A stretch of 48,095 nt of DNA from Candidatus Stackebrandtia excrementipullorum (GCA_019113825.1 DXGR01000012.1:1-48095); one strand, 5' to 3'. Positions 34,269 through 42,457 are shown, counted from the stretch's first letter. Program-made: numbers and translations. The notes: generated by a model from the letters alone, not told the origin.

Positions 34269-35432
34269 ATGTCTGAGATCACCGCATCGGTGGGCGGCAC
34301 CGAGATCGAGTTGAAGAACGTCACGAAAAGGTACCCCGGTCAGAAAAGCGCCGCCGTCAACAACGTGAGCCTGACGATTCCGGCGGGTGAGATCGTCGTA
34401 CTGGTGGGTCCCTCCGGCTGTGGAAAGACGACCACCATGCGCATGATCAACCGTCTCATCGAACCGACCGACGGTGAAATTCTCATCGACGGTGAGGACG
34501 TGCGCCGGAAAGATCCCAATGAGCTGAGACGCCACATCGGATACGTCATCCAGGCGGGCGGGCTCTTTCCACACATGACGGTCGCCGACAACGTGGCCCT
34601 GGTGCCCGGCATGCTGAAATGGGAGCGCTCGAAAATTGCCGACCGGGTCGAGGAGATGCTGTCACTGGTCGGCCTGGACCCCGACCGGTTTATGAAGCGG
34701 TACCCGCGGCAGTTGTCGGGGGGACAGCAGCAGCGGGTCGGTGTGGCTCGGGCATTGGCAGCCGACCCTCCCGTTCTTCTCATGGACGAGCCGTTTGGTG
34801 CCGTCGACCCGATAACCCGTACCCATCTCCAAGACGAGCTACTGGCGCTTCAGGACGATCTGAGCAAGACGATCGTGTTCGTCACCCACGATTTCGACGA
34901 GGCCGTGAAACTGGGCGATCGCATAGCGATCCTCGCGGAGGGGTCCGAAATCGTGCAGTACGACGAGCCTGCCGCGATTCTCGCCAATCCTGCCGACGAC
35001 TTTGTGCGGGGCTTCATCGGTGAGGGCGGCGCGATGAAGTTGTTGAACGTGACACGGCTCGCCGACATCGAACTGGCCGACGTGGTCGCGGCGAGAGCGG
35101 ACGACGACGCCGCCGAGGTTCACGCTCGGGTAGCTGAAAAGGACACGCCCTGGGCGGTGCTTCTGGACGATGTGCAACGGCCGGTGCGTTGGGTGTCGCG
35201 TGATGAACTCGCGGGAATGACCGGTGCGATCGGAGGTGCCGGCATTGAGGTGGGTGGCACGATCAGTGGCCGTTCAACCGTCCAAGAGGCACTCGAGGCA
35301 CTTCTGAAGTCCGATGCCGAGTGTGTACCGGTGACGGTGCGTCGCCGGTATGTCGGTTCGGTGACGTTGGCGACGGTGCAACACGCCATCGGCCGCTTGC
35401 GGGAACGTTCCAAGACGGGAGGACGAACGTGA
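34269..35432 (+). CDS. Glycine-betaine ABC transporter ATPase with CBS domains (OpuCA/ProV type)
   Basis: A 387-residue ATPase energising osmolyte uptake. Walker A GPSGCGKTTTM, Q-loop YVIQAGGLFPHMTV, signature LSGGQQQRVGVARAL and Walker B VLLMDEPFGAVDPITR followed by the H-loop VFVTHDFDEA are all intact. The C-terminal CBS-type region (about 260-380) senses ionic strength in OpuA relatives. The gene is whole. Its TGA overlaps the GTG of the next permease reading frame. Confidence 0.93.
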   Translation: MSEITASVGGTEIELKNVTKRYPGQKSAAVNNVSLTIPAGEIVVLVGPSGCGKTTTMRMINRLIEPTDGEILIDGEDVRRKDPNELRRHIGYVIQAGGLFPHMTVADNVALVPGMLKWERSKIADRVEEMLSLVGLDPDRFMKRYPRQLSGGQQQRVGVARALAADPPVLLMDEPFGAVDPITRTHLQDELLALQDDLSKTIVFVTHDFDEAVKLGDRIAILAEGSEIVQYDEPAAILANPADDFVRGFIGEGGAMKLLNVTRLADIELADVVAARADDDAAEVHARVAEKDTPWAVLLDDVQRPVRWVSRDELAGMTGAIGGAGIEVGGTISGRSTVQEALEALLKSDAECVPVTVRRRYVGSVTLATVQHAIGRLRERSKTGGRT

Positions 35433-36204
35433 CCGTTGCCGCCCAAAAGGCCGACGCGCTGGGGGCGTCCGCCGCCGACACCGACAAAAGCCGTGGTCGC
35501 TGTTGGCGACACCGTTGGTGGCGTTGGCCGCGGCTGTTCTATTGGCCGTCTATCTTCTGCGGATCGACCTGACACCGACCCAGTTGGCGACCTTGAGCCC
35601 CGCGGCGTTGAGCAGGGCTTTGGTGCAACACCTTGAGTTGACGATCGTGTCGACGATCATCGTCCTGTGTATCGCACTTCCGCTCGGCGTCGTCCTGTCC
35701 CGACGGGGCGCCCGTATCGCGCTTCCGTTGACGATGGGCTTGGCCAACATCGGGCAGGGAGCACCGGCCATCGGTGTCGTCGCGTTGCTCGCCGTGTGGT
35801 TGGGCATCGGTTTTTGGACCGCGATCATCGCCCTGTCCGCCTACAGTATTCTTCCGGCGCTCCGTAACACTCTGGTCGGTCTTCGGCAGGTCGACCCGGC
35901 GTTGGTCGACGCCGGCCGAGGCATCGGTATGTCTGCACCGGCGGTGTTGTTTCGGGTCGAGCTGCCGCTGGCCATCCCGGTCATCTTGGCGGGAATTCGG
36001 ACCACCCTGGTACTCAACGTCGGGGTTGCGGCGCTGGCTGCCTTCATCGGAGCCGGCGGCTTGGGGAACCTGGTGGTCACGGGCGTCAAACTGTACGAGT
36101 TTCCCGTCTTGGTGACGGGAAGCGTCTTGATCGCGATACTGGCGCTGCTGGTGGACTGGCTCGCTTCCATCGTGGAGAGATACCTCCATCCGAAGGGAAT
36201 GTGA
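35429..36204 (+). CDS. Second glycine-betaine ABC permease (OpuCD/ProW type), N-terminally frameshifted
   Basis: A GTG at 35429 has a perfect GGGAGGA 5 nt upstream and overlaps the ATPase stop. That frame encodes VTVAAQKADALGASAADTDK and then, from 35489 on, turns into non-family sequence and stops near 35572. The -1 frame, joined at the AAAAG at 35486-35490, continues as KPWSLLATPLVALAA and a full permease of about 240 residues with VDAGRGIGMSAPAVLFRVEL, ending at 36204. A TTG at 35503 could start the second frame alone, but has no ribosome site. So the gene is frameshifted, or uses a -1 shift at the A-run. Five to six helices are predicted. Confidence 0.85.
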
Positions 36205-37202
36205 TCGGTGTGCGAAGCATGACGGCGGCCCTGAGCGTGGGATTGGTGCTGGCCATAAGCGCGTGCGGATTGCAGCCCGCCTCGCAGTTTATCCCCGACG
36301 TCGAACCCGGTGAGCGTTTGAAGGCGTTTGGTTCTTTGGAGGGCGTCAGCCTCGTTACCACCTCAAAGGACTTCACCGAACAGTTGATTCTCGGAAAGAT
36401 CCTGACCCTTGTTCTTTCGGCCATGGGCGCAGATGTCGTCGACAGGACGAATGCCAAGGGAAGCGTCAACGCCCGGGAATCGCTGTTGCGCGGCGACGCG
36501 GACCTGATGTGGGAGTACACCGGTACGGGATGGGTCAACTATCTAGGACATGTGGACGGTGACGCCGCGCCCGACGGTCAATCCGTGACCCTGAGCGACC
36601 CCACGGAGGTATTCGAGGCCGTGGCCGCCGAAGACCTGGCCGAAAACGACGTCTTCTGGTCGGAGCCGGCGCCGTTCAACAACACCTTCGCCATTGCGGT
36701 GACTCGGGAGGACGCCGACACGTACAGCCTGGAAAGCCTGGGGGATATCGCCTCGGTGCCGCAGGATCGGCAGACGTTCTGCCTGGAGAACGAGTTCGAG
36801 TCGCGCACCGACGGATGGCCGGGAATGAAGGACGCCTACGGTTTTGACATCCCGGGACAAAACACGTCCACCATGGATTCGGGAATCATCTACAGTCAGA
36901 TTGGAGACGGTTGCGTCTTCGGGGTGGTTCTGGACACCGACGGCCGCATCCTCGGCAACGACCTTGTGACGTTGACCGACGACCGTGGATTCTTCCCGAT
37001 CTACGAGCCGTCGGTGACCATTCGACGGGCGATCAACGACGAGTATCCCGAGATCGCGGCGGTATTCGAAGAGATCGGTCGATCATTGAACACCGACACC
37101 ATGCGGGAACTCAACAACCGTGTCGACGTCGAGGGGCGGACACCGGTGAGCGTTGCCGAGGAGTGGCTTGTCCAGGAGGGTTTCCTTGCCGAAGCCGGTT
37201 GA
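36201..37202 (+). CDS. Glycine-betaine ABC transporter substrate-binding lipoprotein (OpuAC/OsmoF type)
   Basis: Extracytoplasmic binding protein, 333 residues. A signal peptide ends in the lipobox LAISAC, giving a lipid-anchored Cys, followed by a short linker. The mature domain starts VSLVTTSKDFTEQLILGKIL, and includes NARESLLRGDADLMWEYTGT, the pattern of QAT/glycine-betaine/choline binding proteins. It overlaps the permease stop (GTGA). A second GTG at 36210 would give a more usual signal peptide (VRSMTAALSVGL). Last gene of the four-gene ABC operon. Confidence 0.92.
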   Translation: MIGVRSMTAALSVGLVLAISACGLQPASQFIPDVEPGERLKAFGSLEGVSLVTTSKDFTEQLILGKILTLVLSAMGADVVDRTNAKGSVNARESLLRGDADLMWEYTGTGWVNYLGHVDGDAAPDGQSVTLSDPTEVFEAVAAEDLAENDVFWSEPAPFNNTFAIAVTREDADTYSLESLGDIASVPQDRQTFCLENEFESRTDGWPGMKDAYGFDIPGQNTSTMDSGIIYSQIGDGCVFGVVLDTDGRILGNDLVTLTDDRGFFPIYEPSVTIRRAINDEYPEIAAVFEEIGRSLNTDTMRELNNRVDVEGRTPVSVAEEWLVQEGFLAEAG

Positions 37203-37264
37203 CGTCGACACCTCCTGTCCCGTCACGGCCGGTCAACCGGTGGGGCCGGACTAGAGTTGCCTCG

Positions 37265-38767
37265 ATGTCGACCCTTCGTGACCTCGTCGAAGCCCGTACC
37301 GATCTGTCCCCGGCGACCAGTGAACACCTTCACCGGTTGGCCGCCGAATGGCAGCTGCTCGCGGACCTGTCGTTCGCGGACCTCCTGCTGTGGGCCCCGC
37401 TCCGGACGGGACAACCCGATGGTGTGCCCGAGGGCACCGATGCCTTCGTTTGTCTGGCCCAGGTGCGGCCGACCACCGGCCCCACGGCGTATGACGACGA
37501 CCAGGTCGGCCGGGTTATCACCGGAGCCGACGCGGATCATCTGCGCATCGCGTTCACCGAAGGTCGTATTGTCCGTGAAGGTGACCCGGTATGGCACGGC
37601 GATACCCCCGCTCGACACGAGGCCGTGCCGGTACGTCGGCGTGATCGGCAGAAGGTGGTGGCGGTCGTCGCCCGTGACACCAACCTTTCCGACACCCGCA
37701 GCCCGAGCCATCTGGAGATCAACTACCTGAAGACCGCCGATTACCTGGTGCGCATGCTCACCGACGGCGGGTTTCCCCCACCGTTGTTGCCGGGAGAGCC
37801 GACCACGGCACCGCGGGTGGGGGACGGCCTCGTACGTATCGGAGCCGACGGTTTGGTGCGCTACGCCTCACCGAACGCCTTGTCCGCATATCGACGCATG
37901 GGGGTCACCGGCATCTTGTCGGGCGAAGACCTGGCGGCGCTGACGCGCAAGCTGGTGAACGACCCGGCGAAGGGAGACGATGTCGCACGCAGAATCCGTG
38001 CGGCGGTGGCCGGGGGGACGCCACGACGTAAGGAACTGGAGGCGCGGGGCGCCGTCGTCCTCATGCGTGCACTGCCGTTGAGACCGGACGGTCGTGGTGC
38101 CGGTGCGCTGGTACTGGTGAGAGACGTGACCGAGGTGCGAAGGCTCGACCGGGAGTTGGTCACCAAGGAGGCGACCATTCGCGAGATACACCACCGGGTC
38201 AAGAACAACCTGCAGACCGTCGCGGCCCTGCTTCGGCTGCAGGCACGGCGTGTCGGTGTGCCCCAGGCACGGGCGGCGTTGGAGGAGTCGGTGCGCCGGG
38301 TCGCGTCGATCGCGTTGGTTCACGAGACCCTCTCGCTGTCGAGTAACGAGTCGGTGGCTTTTGATGCCATCGTCGATCGGGTCGCGTCGATGGCGACCGA
38401 GGTGGCCGCTGCCGAATCGGACGTACGCCTACGACGTGACGGCAGTTTCGGTGTCCTGCCCTCCGAAGTGGCCACGCCGTTGGTGATGATCCTGAACGAA
38501 CTTGTGCAAAACGCCGTCGAGCACGCCTACGCACCGGGCGAAGACGGAGAGGTGGTGATCACGGTCGACCGCGAGGGGGATCGCCTTCGGGTAACGGTGT
38601 CCGATTCCGGCCGAGGCCTGCCGGAGTCGTTTCGGCCCGAGGCGACGCATCGGCTTGGGCTCCAAATTGTTCGCACTCTCGCCACCGGGGAATTGCGCGG
38701 CGACATCAAACTGCGCAACCGTGACGTGGGCGGGACCGAGGCCATACTGGACTTCACGCTTCCCTAG
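37265..38767 (+). CDS. pdtaS: Sensor histidine kinase PdtaS
   Basis: A 500-residue soluble histidine kinase of the HisKA_2/HWE type. An N-terminal GAF domain (about 1-150), then a PAS-like domain (about 180-290), then the phosphoacceptor region IREIHHRVKNNLQTVAALLR and a HATPase domain with LNELVQNAVEHAY (N-box), VSDSGRGLP (G1) and LGLQIVRTL (G2). The partner is the RNA-binding antiterminator PdtaR, not in this window. In M. tuberculosis PdtaS (Rv3220c) senses copper and nitric oxide and lies between TB7.3 and whiB1, as here apart from the inserted SIS/ABC genes. Confidence 0.92.
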   Translation: MSTLRDLVEARTDLSPATSEHLHRLAAEWQLLADLSFADLLLWAPLRTGQPDGVPEGTDAFVCLAQVRPTTGPTAYDDDQVGRVITGADADHLRIAFTEGRIVREGDPVWHGDTPARHEAVPVRRRDRQKVVAVVARDTNLSDTRSPSHLEINYLKTADYLVRMLTDGGFPPPLLPGEPTTAPRVGDGLVRIGADGLVRYASPNALSAYRRMGVTGILSGEDLAALTRKLVNDPAKGDDVARRIRAAVAGGTPRRKELEARGAVVLMRALPLRPDGRGAGALVLVRDVTEVRRLDRELVTKEATIREIHHRVKNNLQTVAALLRLQARRVGVPQARAALEESVRRVASIALVHETLSLSSNESVAFDAIVDRVASMATEVAAAESDVRLRRDGSFGVLPSEVATPLVMILNELVQNAVEHAYAPGEDGEVVITVDREGDRLRVTVSDSGRGLPESFRPEATHRLGLQIVRTLATGELRGDIKLRNRDVGGTEAILDFTLP

Positions 38768-38797
38768 GGCACATCCGCCCGCGCCGGATCCGGCTGG

Positions 38798-40087
38798 TCA
38801 GGTCTTGATCGAGGCGGGTGTCGTCGGGGTTGCCGCGGCGGCGAGTGCCGCCCAACCCGTCACCAGAAGGTACTGAGCGGCGATGTAGGTGCTCATGATG
38901 ATGAGACTGCGTCCCGTGAAGTCGAGACCGGCCACGTTCACACCGATCAAGAGGTCGGAGATGAGGAACAGGACCCCTCCGACACCGGCACGCAGCGACA
39001 GTCCCATGGCGCACACCGCCATAAAGGCCAGCGCCGTGCCGTAAACAAGCATCGGTCCGGCCAGCGGTCCCAACGAGGTCCACAGGGGGATGAAGAACGC
39101 GAACAGTATCGCGACCGGTGCCGCAACCACCCAAACACGTTGTTTAACGCCCGACCACGCGTTGAGGCCAAGAAAGACACGGATGTAACAGACCTGCATG
39201 ATCAGGAAGAAACCCATGCCCGCCAGAAACGCGGTCTGGCCGGGGATGAGCAGCGCGACATCGGCGATGGTGGCGGCGGCCAGCCCCAACACCATGAGCC
39301 GGGCATGGTGGTGAGCAAGCCCGCCGCCCACGACGATCAGAAGCGCCAACAGCGGCATCAGGAGTGGTTTGGTGACCCACTCGAGCGTCGCGTTGCCGAT
39401 GCCGACGCTCACCAGGTTGGCGACGGCCACGACGGCGAACGCGGCCACAAGATAGCGCTTCATGGTCGAGACCGAGATGACCCGCACTCGGCGGTTACCG
39501 CAACGTGTGTGTCGAGCATCTTCGGGGTGTTCCCTTCGGGCAGAGGGTTTATGAGTGTGTCCTACCGGTCGGTAACTGTCAAGCGAGACTGTGAACACAT
39601 CACCGCCGACGGCGTGCTGTCGTGGGCGTAACGCCTGGTCGGAGGGCGGTTCGTCGTCAACGGTGTCGAGAACGTCGACGCCCAGCCAGGAGCGGGTTGA
39701 TCTGACGACGAGCAGCGCGACCGTGAACAGGCCCAGGCACCATGCTGCTACACCCCAACCGGTCAACTCGGCCTGGAAGAGGAAATAGCCCACGGGCAGC
39801 CATGCCAGCTGACTGAAGACGGCCAAGCCGCGCATGCCGGGGCTCCGGTCGCGCATGGTGTTGGCCGCGGCGATCAACAGTGCTGCCGCACCCACACATA
39901 CAACCGCTTCGGCGAACCCGGCTCCGGCGGCGGTTTGATCGTGGGTGAGGCTGAGATAAACAAGCCATCCGGCAAGGGCGATCAAGCCGAGACCTTGCAG
40001 GAAGAGCGATGACAGGGCGGTGCACAGCGGCAACGGCATGGCGTCGGTTCCGGTGACGGTTGACACGGCACGGGGTGAATCGTTCAC
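38798..40087 (-). CDS. YhhN-family lysoplasmalogenase module joined in frame to an N-terminal four-helix membrane module
   Basis: One uninterrupted 429-codon frame carries two parts. The C-terminal 221 residues, starting MKRYLVAAFAVVAVANLVS at 39463, form an eight-helix YhhN/TMEM86-type protein (for example ADVALLIPGQTAFLAGMGFF), which hydrolyses the vinyl-ether bond of lysoplasmalogens in its family. The N-terminal part (40087 to about 39630) is an unrelated membrane protein of about four helices (LFLQGLGLIALAGWLVYLSL and later ones). The joining stretch of about 55 residues is arginine- and histidine-rich, contains a TTGACA promoter-like element and looks non-coding. I infer two genes whose separating stop was lost or happens to be absent. 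Whether a fusion protein is made is open. Confidence 0.75.
   Translation of the reverse strand: MNDSPRAVSTVTGTDAMPLPLCTALSSLFLQGLGLIALAGWLVYLSLTHDQTAAGAGFAEAVVCVGAAALLIAAANTMRDRSPGMRGLAVFSQLAWLPVGYFLFQAELTGWGVAAWCLGLFTVALLVVRSTRSWLGVDVLDTVDDEPPSDQALRPRQHAVGGDVFTVSLDSYRPVGHTHKPSARREHPEDARHTRCGNRRVRVISVSTMKRYLVAAFAVVAVANLVSVGIGNATLEWVTKPLLMPLLALLIVVGGGLAHHHARLMVLGLAAATIADVALLIPGQTAFLAGMGFFLIMQVCYIRVFLGLNAWSGVKQRVWVVAAPVAILFAFFIPLWTSLGPLAGPMLVYGTALAFMAVCAMGLSLRAGVGGVLFLISDLLIGVNVAGLDFTGRSLIIMSTYIAAQYLLVTGWAALAAAATPTTPASIKT
39554..39582 (-). promoter_or_regulatory. Candidate internal promoter before the lysoplasmalogenase module
   Basis: On the minus strand TTGACA (39582-39577) is followed after 17 nt by CACACT. 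The -35 is perfect and the -10 weak. It lies inside the joining segment of the two-module frame, about 90 bp before the ATG at 39463. Confidence 0.35.
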
Positions 40088-40121
40088 GATGACAACCTAC
40101 CGGTAAGTACAGTCGCAGAGC

Positions 40122-41045
40122 GTGAGAGCGCTGCTGATTGTGAACCCCAAGGCCACTACGACGAGTGAACGAGCCCAAGACGTGCTTGTGCGAGCGCTTC
40201 GCAGCGCCGTCGATCTCGAAGTGGCCCACACCTCGCGGCGCGGACACGCCGCGGAGCTGGCCGACACCGCCGCCTCGGAGGGGTTGGACCTCGTGGTGAC
40301 CCTTGGCGGTGACGGCACGGTCAACGAGGTCGTCAACGGTCTGTTGGCCGACGGGCGTGACGCCGATACGGCACCAGCTCTGGCGGTGGTGCCGGGCGGG
40401 TCGACGAATGTCTTCGCGCGAGCGCTCGGCCTTCCCACCGATTGGGCGGACGGGACCGGGATCATCCTTGAGGCGCTGCGCGACGAGCGTTATCGGCGCG
40501 TGAGTCTGGGGCGGGCCAATGGTCGGCTCTTTACCTTCTGTGCCGGTATCGGTCTGGATGCGGCGGTCATCAGACGTGTAGAGGAGGCGCGAAAGCGTGG
40601 CGTGGCCGCCAGTCCCTCGCTATATATGCGATCGATGGCGGCGGAGTTTTATTCCGGTGACCGGCGTCATCCCTCTTTGACCCTGCAGATTCCGGGGCGA
40701 CGCGCCCGGAGCGGTTTGGCGATGGCGATTGTGCAGAACACCTCACCGTGGACCTATCTGGGAGGGCGCGCCGTCAGTCCGAACCCGGGGGCGTCCTTTG
40801 AGAAGGGTCTCGATGTGTTGCTGCTCAAGCAATTGACTGTACCGGCGACGATACGGACAGCTACGCAGTTGTTGATGGGAAAGGCGGCGCCTCGGGGGCG
40901 TCAAGTGGTTTCCCACCACAATCTGGAGAAATTTTGGTTGCGATCTGCCGGAGTGCAAGCATTTCAGCTCGATGGCGACTATCTTGGTGAATGCGATGAA
41001 GTAGAGCTGGATTCTGTCCCCAACGCCGTGCGCGTGGCGTGCTGA
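40122..41045 (+). CDS. Diacylglycerol/lipid kinase family protein (DAGK catalytic domain)
   Basis: A 307-residue ATP-dependent lipid kinase-like protein. The N-terminal domain opens RALLIVNPKATTT and carries the nucleotide motif VVTLGGDGTVNEVVNGL near residue 60 and VVPGGSTNVFARALGLP, the GGDGT and GGTxN family signatures. The C-terminal half is a beta-sandwich lid, with LDGDYLGECDEVEL near the end as in YegS/DgkB enzymes. Phosphorylates diacylglycerol, sphingoid or related lipids; substrate not determinable. It is divergent from the lysoplasmalogenase-type ORF across a short gap and ends at a terminator before whiB1. Confidence 0.9.
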   Translation: MRALLIVNPKATTTSERAQDVLVRALRSAVDLEVAHTSRRGHAAELADTAASEGLDLVVTLGGDGTVNEVVNGLLADGRDADTAPALAVVPGGSTNVFARALGLPTDWADGTGIILEALRDERYRRVSLGRANGRLFTFCAGIGLDAAVIRRVEEARKRGVAASPSLYMRSMAAEFYSGDRRHPSLTLQIPGRRARSGLAMAIVQNTSPWTYLGGRAVSPNPGASFEKGLDVLLLKQLTVPATIRTATQLLMGKAAPRGRQVVSHHNLEKFWLRSAGVQAFQLDGDYLGECDEVELDSVPNAVRVAC

Positions 41046-41175
41046 TCCCGGAATCCGACAACACGACATCACGAAAAACTTGCCAAAACACCGCAACACT
41101 GGCACCATGCGTATTACATTCGCTACGGGTCTTTTGTGTGTTGAGCAGAGCTACCGGACTAATCATGGTTTAACC

Positions 41176-41209
41176 CTCGTGAGGTTCCTCACGAGACCAA
41201 GATTTTTTT
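41176..41209 (+). terminator. Rho-independent terminator of the lipid kinase gene
   Basis: CTCGTGAG and CTCACGAG form an 8-bp stem with a 4-nt loop, followed by ACCAAGA and seven T. It separates the lipid kinase gene from the whiB1 promoter. Confidence 0.8.
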
Positions 41210-41219
41210 GGCTAGCCCC

Positions 41220-41252
41220 TTGACATTCCGCCAGTTCGTGAAAGTATTCACA
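41220..41252 (+). promoter_or_regulatory. whiB1 promoter with a CRP/GlxR-type site
   Basis: TTGACA (41220-41225) with TATTCA (41245-41250, 19-nt spacing; a GTATTC one base earlier gives 18) is the likely core promoter. CGTGAAAGTATTCACA (41237-41252) matches the CRP consensus TGTGA-N6-TCACA at nine of ten positions and overlaps the -10. In M. tuberculosis whiB1 is under direct CRP (Rv3676) control. A site over the -10 predicts repression by bound CRP. Confidence 0.65.
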
Positions 41253-41313
41253 AGGTTGCTGGTGATGAGGCCCGCCAACTGTCGTATCGATCCAATCAAG
41301 GAGTGTCGCACTA

Positions 41314-41571
41314 ATGGACTGGCGCCACCACGCCATCTGCCGGGACGAGGACCCGGAGCTGTTCTTCCCCATTGGAGACAGTGGTCCCGCCTTGGTGCAG
41401 ATAGAGCAGGCCAAGGGAGTCTGCCGGCGCTGCCCCGTAACCGAAGAATGCCTTAAGTGGGCGTTGGAGTCCGGACAGGACGCCGGAGTCTGGGGCGGAA
41501 TGAGCGAAGAGGAACGACGCTCTCTCAAACGCCGTGGCGGTCTGCGCAGGATGACCGTTCACTCGGCTTAA
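41314..41571 (+). CDS. whiB1: WhiB1-type iron-sulfur transcription factor
   Basis: An 85-residue WhiB protein. Cysteines at 9, 37, 40 and 46 occupy exactly the positions of the [4Fe-4S] ligands in M. tuberculosis WhiB1 (DWRHHAIC, then GVCRRCPVTEECLKWAL). The GVWGG turn (DAGVWGGMSEEERRSLKRR) and a basic C-terminal tail are intact. WhiB1 is essential, binds SigA region 4 and its cluster reacts with nitric oxide. AAGGAG precedes the ATG. Position after pdtaS fits the conserved locus. Confidence 0.95.
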   Translation: MDWRHHAICRDEDPELFFPIGDSGPALVQIEQAKGVCRRCPVTEECLKWALESGQDAGVWGGMSEEERRSLKRRGGLRRMTVHSA

Positions 41572-41579
41572 ACAAGCGT

Positions 41580-41627
41580 GAGGCGAGGGGGAAGGGCGAC
41601 CGAAAGGTCGCCCTTCCCCCTCGCCTC
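41580..41627 (+). terminator. 22-bp stem hairpin with GAAA tetraloop after whiB1
   Basis: The arms 41580-41601 and 41606-41627 are perfectly complementary (22 bp) and closed by a GAAA tetraloop, a very stable RNA fold. It starts 8 bases past the whiB1 stop. A long T-run is absent, so it may also protect the mRNA 3' end. Confidence 0.9.
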
Positions 41628-41966
41628 TGTCGTGTATGCGATGCGTTGCCGTGTCATGGAATGCATCGCACGCATCGTCTCCCGATGAAATCGTCAACCG
41701 GCAATATTTCAATGGATTCGTGATGGGGCGGGTGCATTGTGTGTCGGTGGCCACGCCGCGTGTTCGCTTCGTATTGGTGCGTATCCCGGGAAAGCGTTCT
41801 CACGCCCGAGGCGGAAGTAATGCCACGGTTACGGAATCTGCCGAACGGTATTGTCGGCGCTGATTACCCGATTATCCAAAGAATGCCTCGCACAGGTTGT
41901 GCGACATGTTTAGGAACGCCATTCGCCGTATTTGAGCCGTGCTTAAGTGAATGTGACCACGCTGTC
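41628..41966. other. Intergenic stretch downstream of whiB1
   Basis: About 340 bases, richer in A/T than the flanks, without a supported gene. An 8-bp inverted repeat CGATGCGT (41639-41646) / ACGCATCG (41670-41677) is the only structure noticed. No open frame has a recognisable product. Confidence 0.45.
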
Positions 41967-42359
41967 TTACGCGAAGTTGTCGGGCAGTCGCTGAGACAGA
42001 CGCACCGTCGTAAGCCCGCCGGACGTCTCCGCCGACACCGAACCGGCCAACGCGTCAAGCACTCGCCAATCAAAGGATTGGCGGTCCGGCAGGGGGCCGA
42101 TGTCCGAGGCACCGATAGATATGACCAGATCTTCCGTGGTGACATCGAAGCGACAGTTGACCACAGTCGTCGGATCCTGCGCTGCGGTCAGAATGAGCGA
42201 TGCCGCCTCGTCCACGGCGACACGGAGATCCTCGATGGCGTCCAGGCCGTAGTTCAACCGGGTCGCCAATCCAGCGGTGGCCGTCCGCAGGACCGGGAGA
42301 AATACCGGCGTGGCGGGAAGGTCCAGGACAAGGACGTCGCCTTCGACCGCGTGTGTCAC
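41967..42359 (-). CDS. RsbW-like ATP-binding anti-sigma factor/serine kinase
   Basis: A 130-residue GHKL-type ATPase resembling actinobacterial RsbW (UsfX): LRTATAGLATRLNYGLDAIE, the N-box-like DLRVAVDEAASLI with its conserved aspartate and glutamate, and the late FDWRVLDALAGSVSAE. Such proteins sequester SigF/SigB-type sigma factors and phosphorylate an antagonist. No sigma factor or antagonist gene is adjacent. I chose the GTG at 42359, which has GGAG 6 nt upstream; the open frame reaches a GTG at 42407 that adds 16 residues without a ribosome site. Lies just downstream of sodN on the same strand, beyond a terminator. Confidence 0.82.
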   Translation of the reverse strand: MTHAVEGDVLVLDLPATPVFLPVLRTATAGLATRLNYGLDAIEDLRVAVDEAASLILTAAQDPTTVVNCRFDVTTEDLVISIGASDIGPLPDRQSFDWRVLDALAGSVSAETSGGLTTVRLSQRLPDNFA

Positions 42360-42413
42360 AAGATGCTCCGGGGTAGCTGTGGTGAAACGCGTGCGGATCG
42401 GCCACACACGTGA

Positions 42414-42448
42414 CTAGGGCGTGCCCGGTGATCCCGGACACGCCCTAG
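42414..42448 (-). terminator. Terminator hairpin after sodN
   Basis: CTAGGGCGTGCCCGG and CCGGACACGCCCTAG pair over 15 positions with one mismatch around a 5-nt loop, 10 bases past the sodN stop on the minus strand. The stem is strong but not followed by a clear T-run. Confidence 0.7.
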
Positions 42449-42457
42449 AGGTTATCG

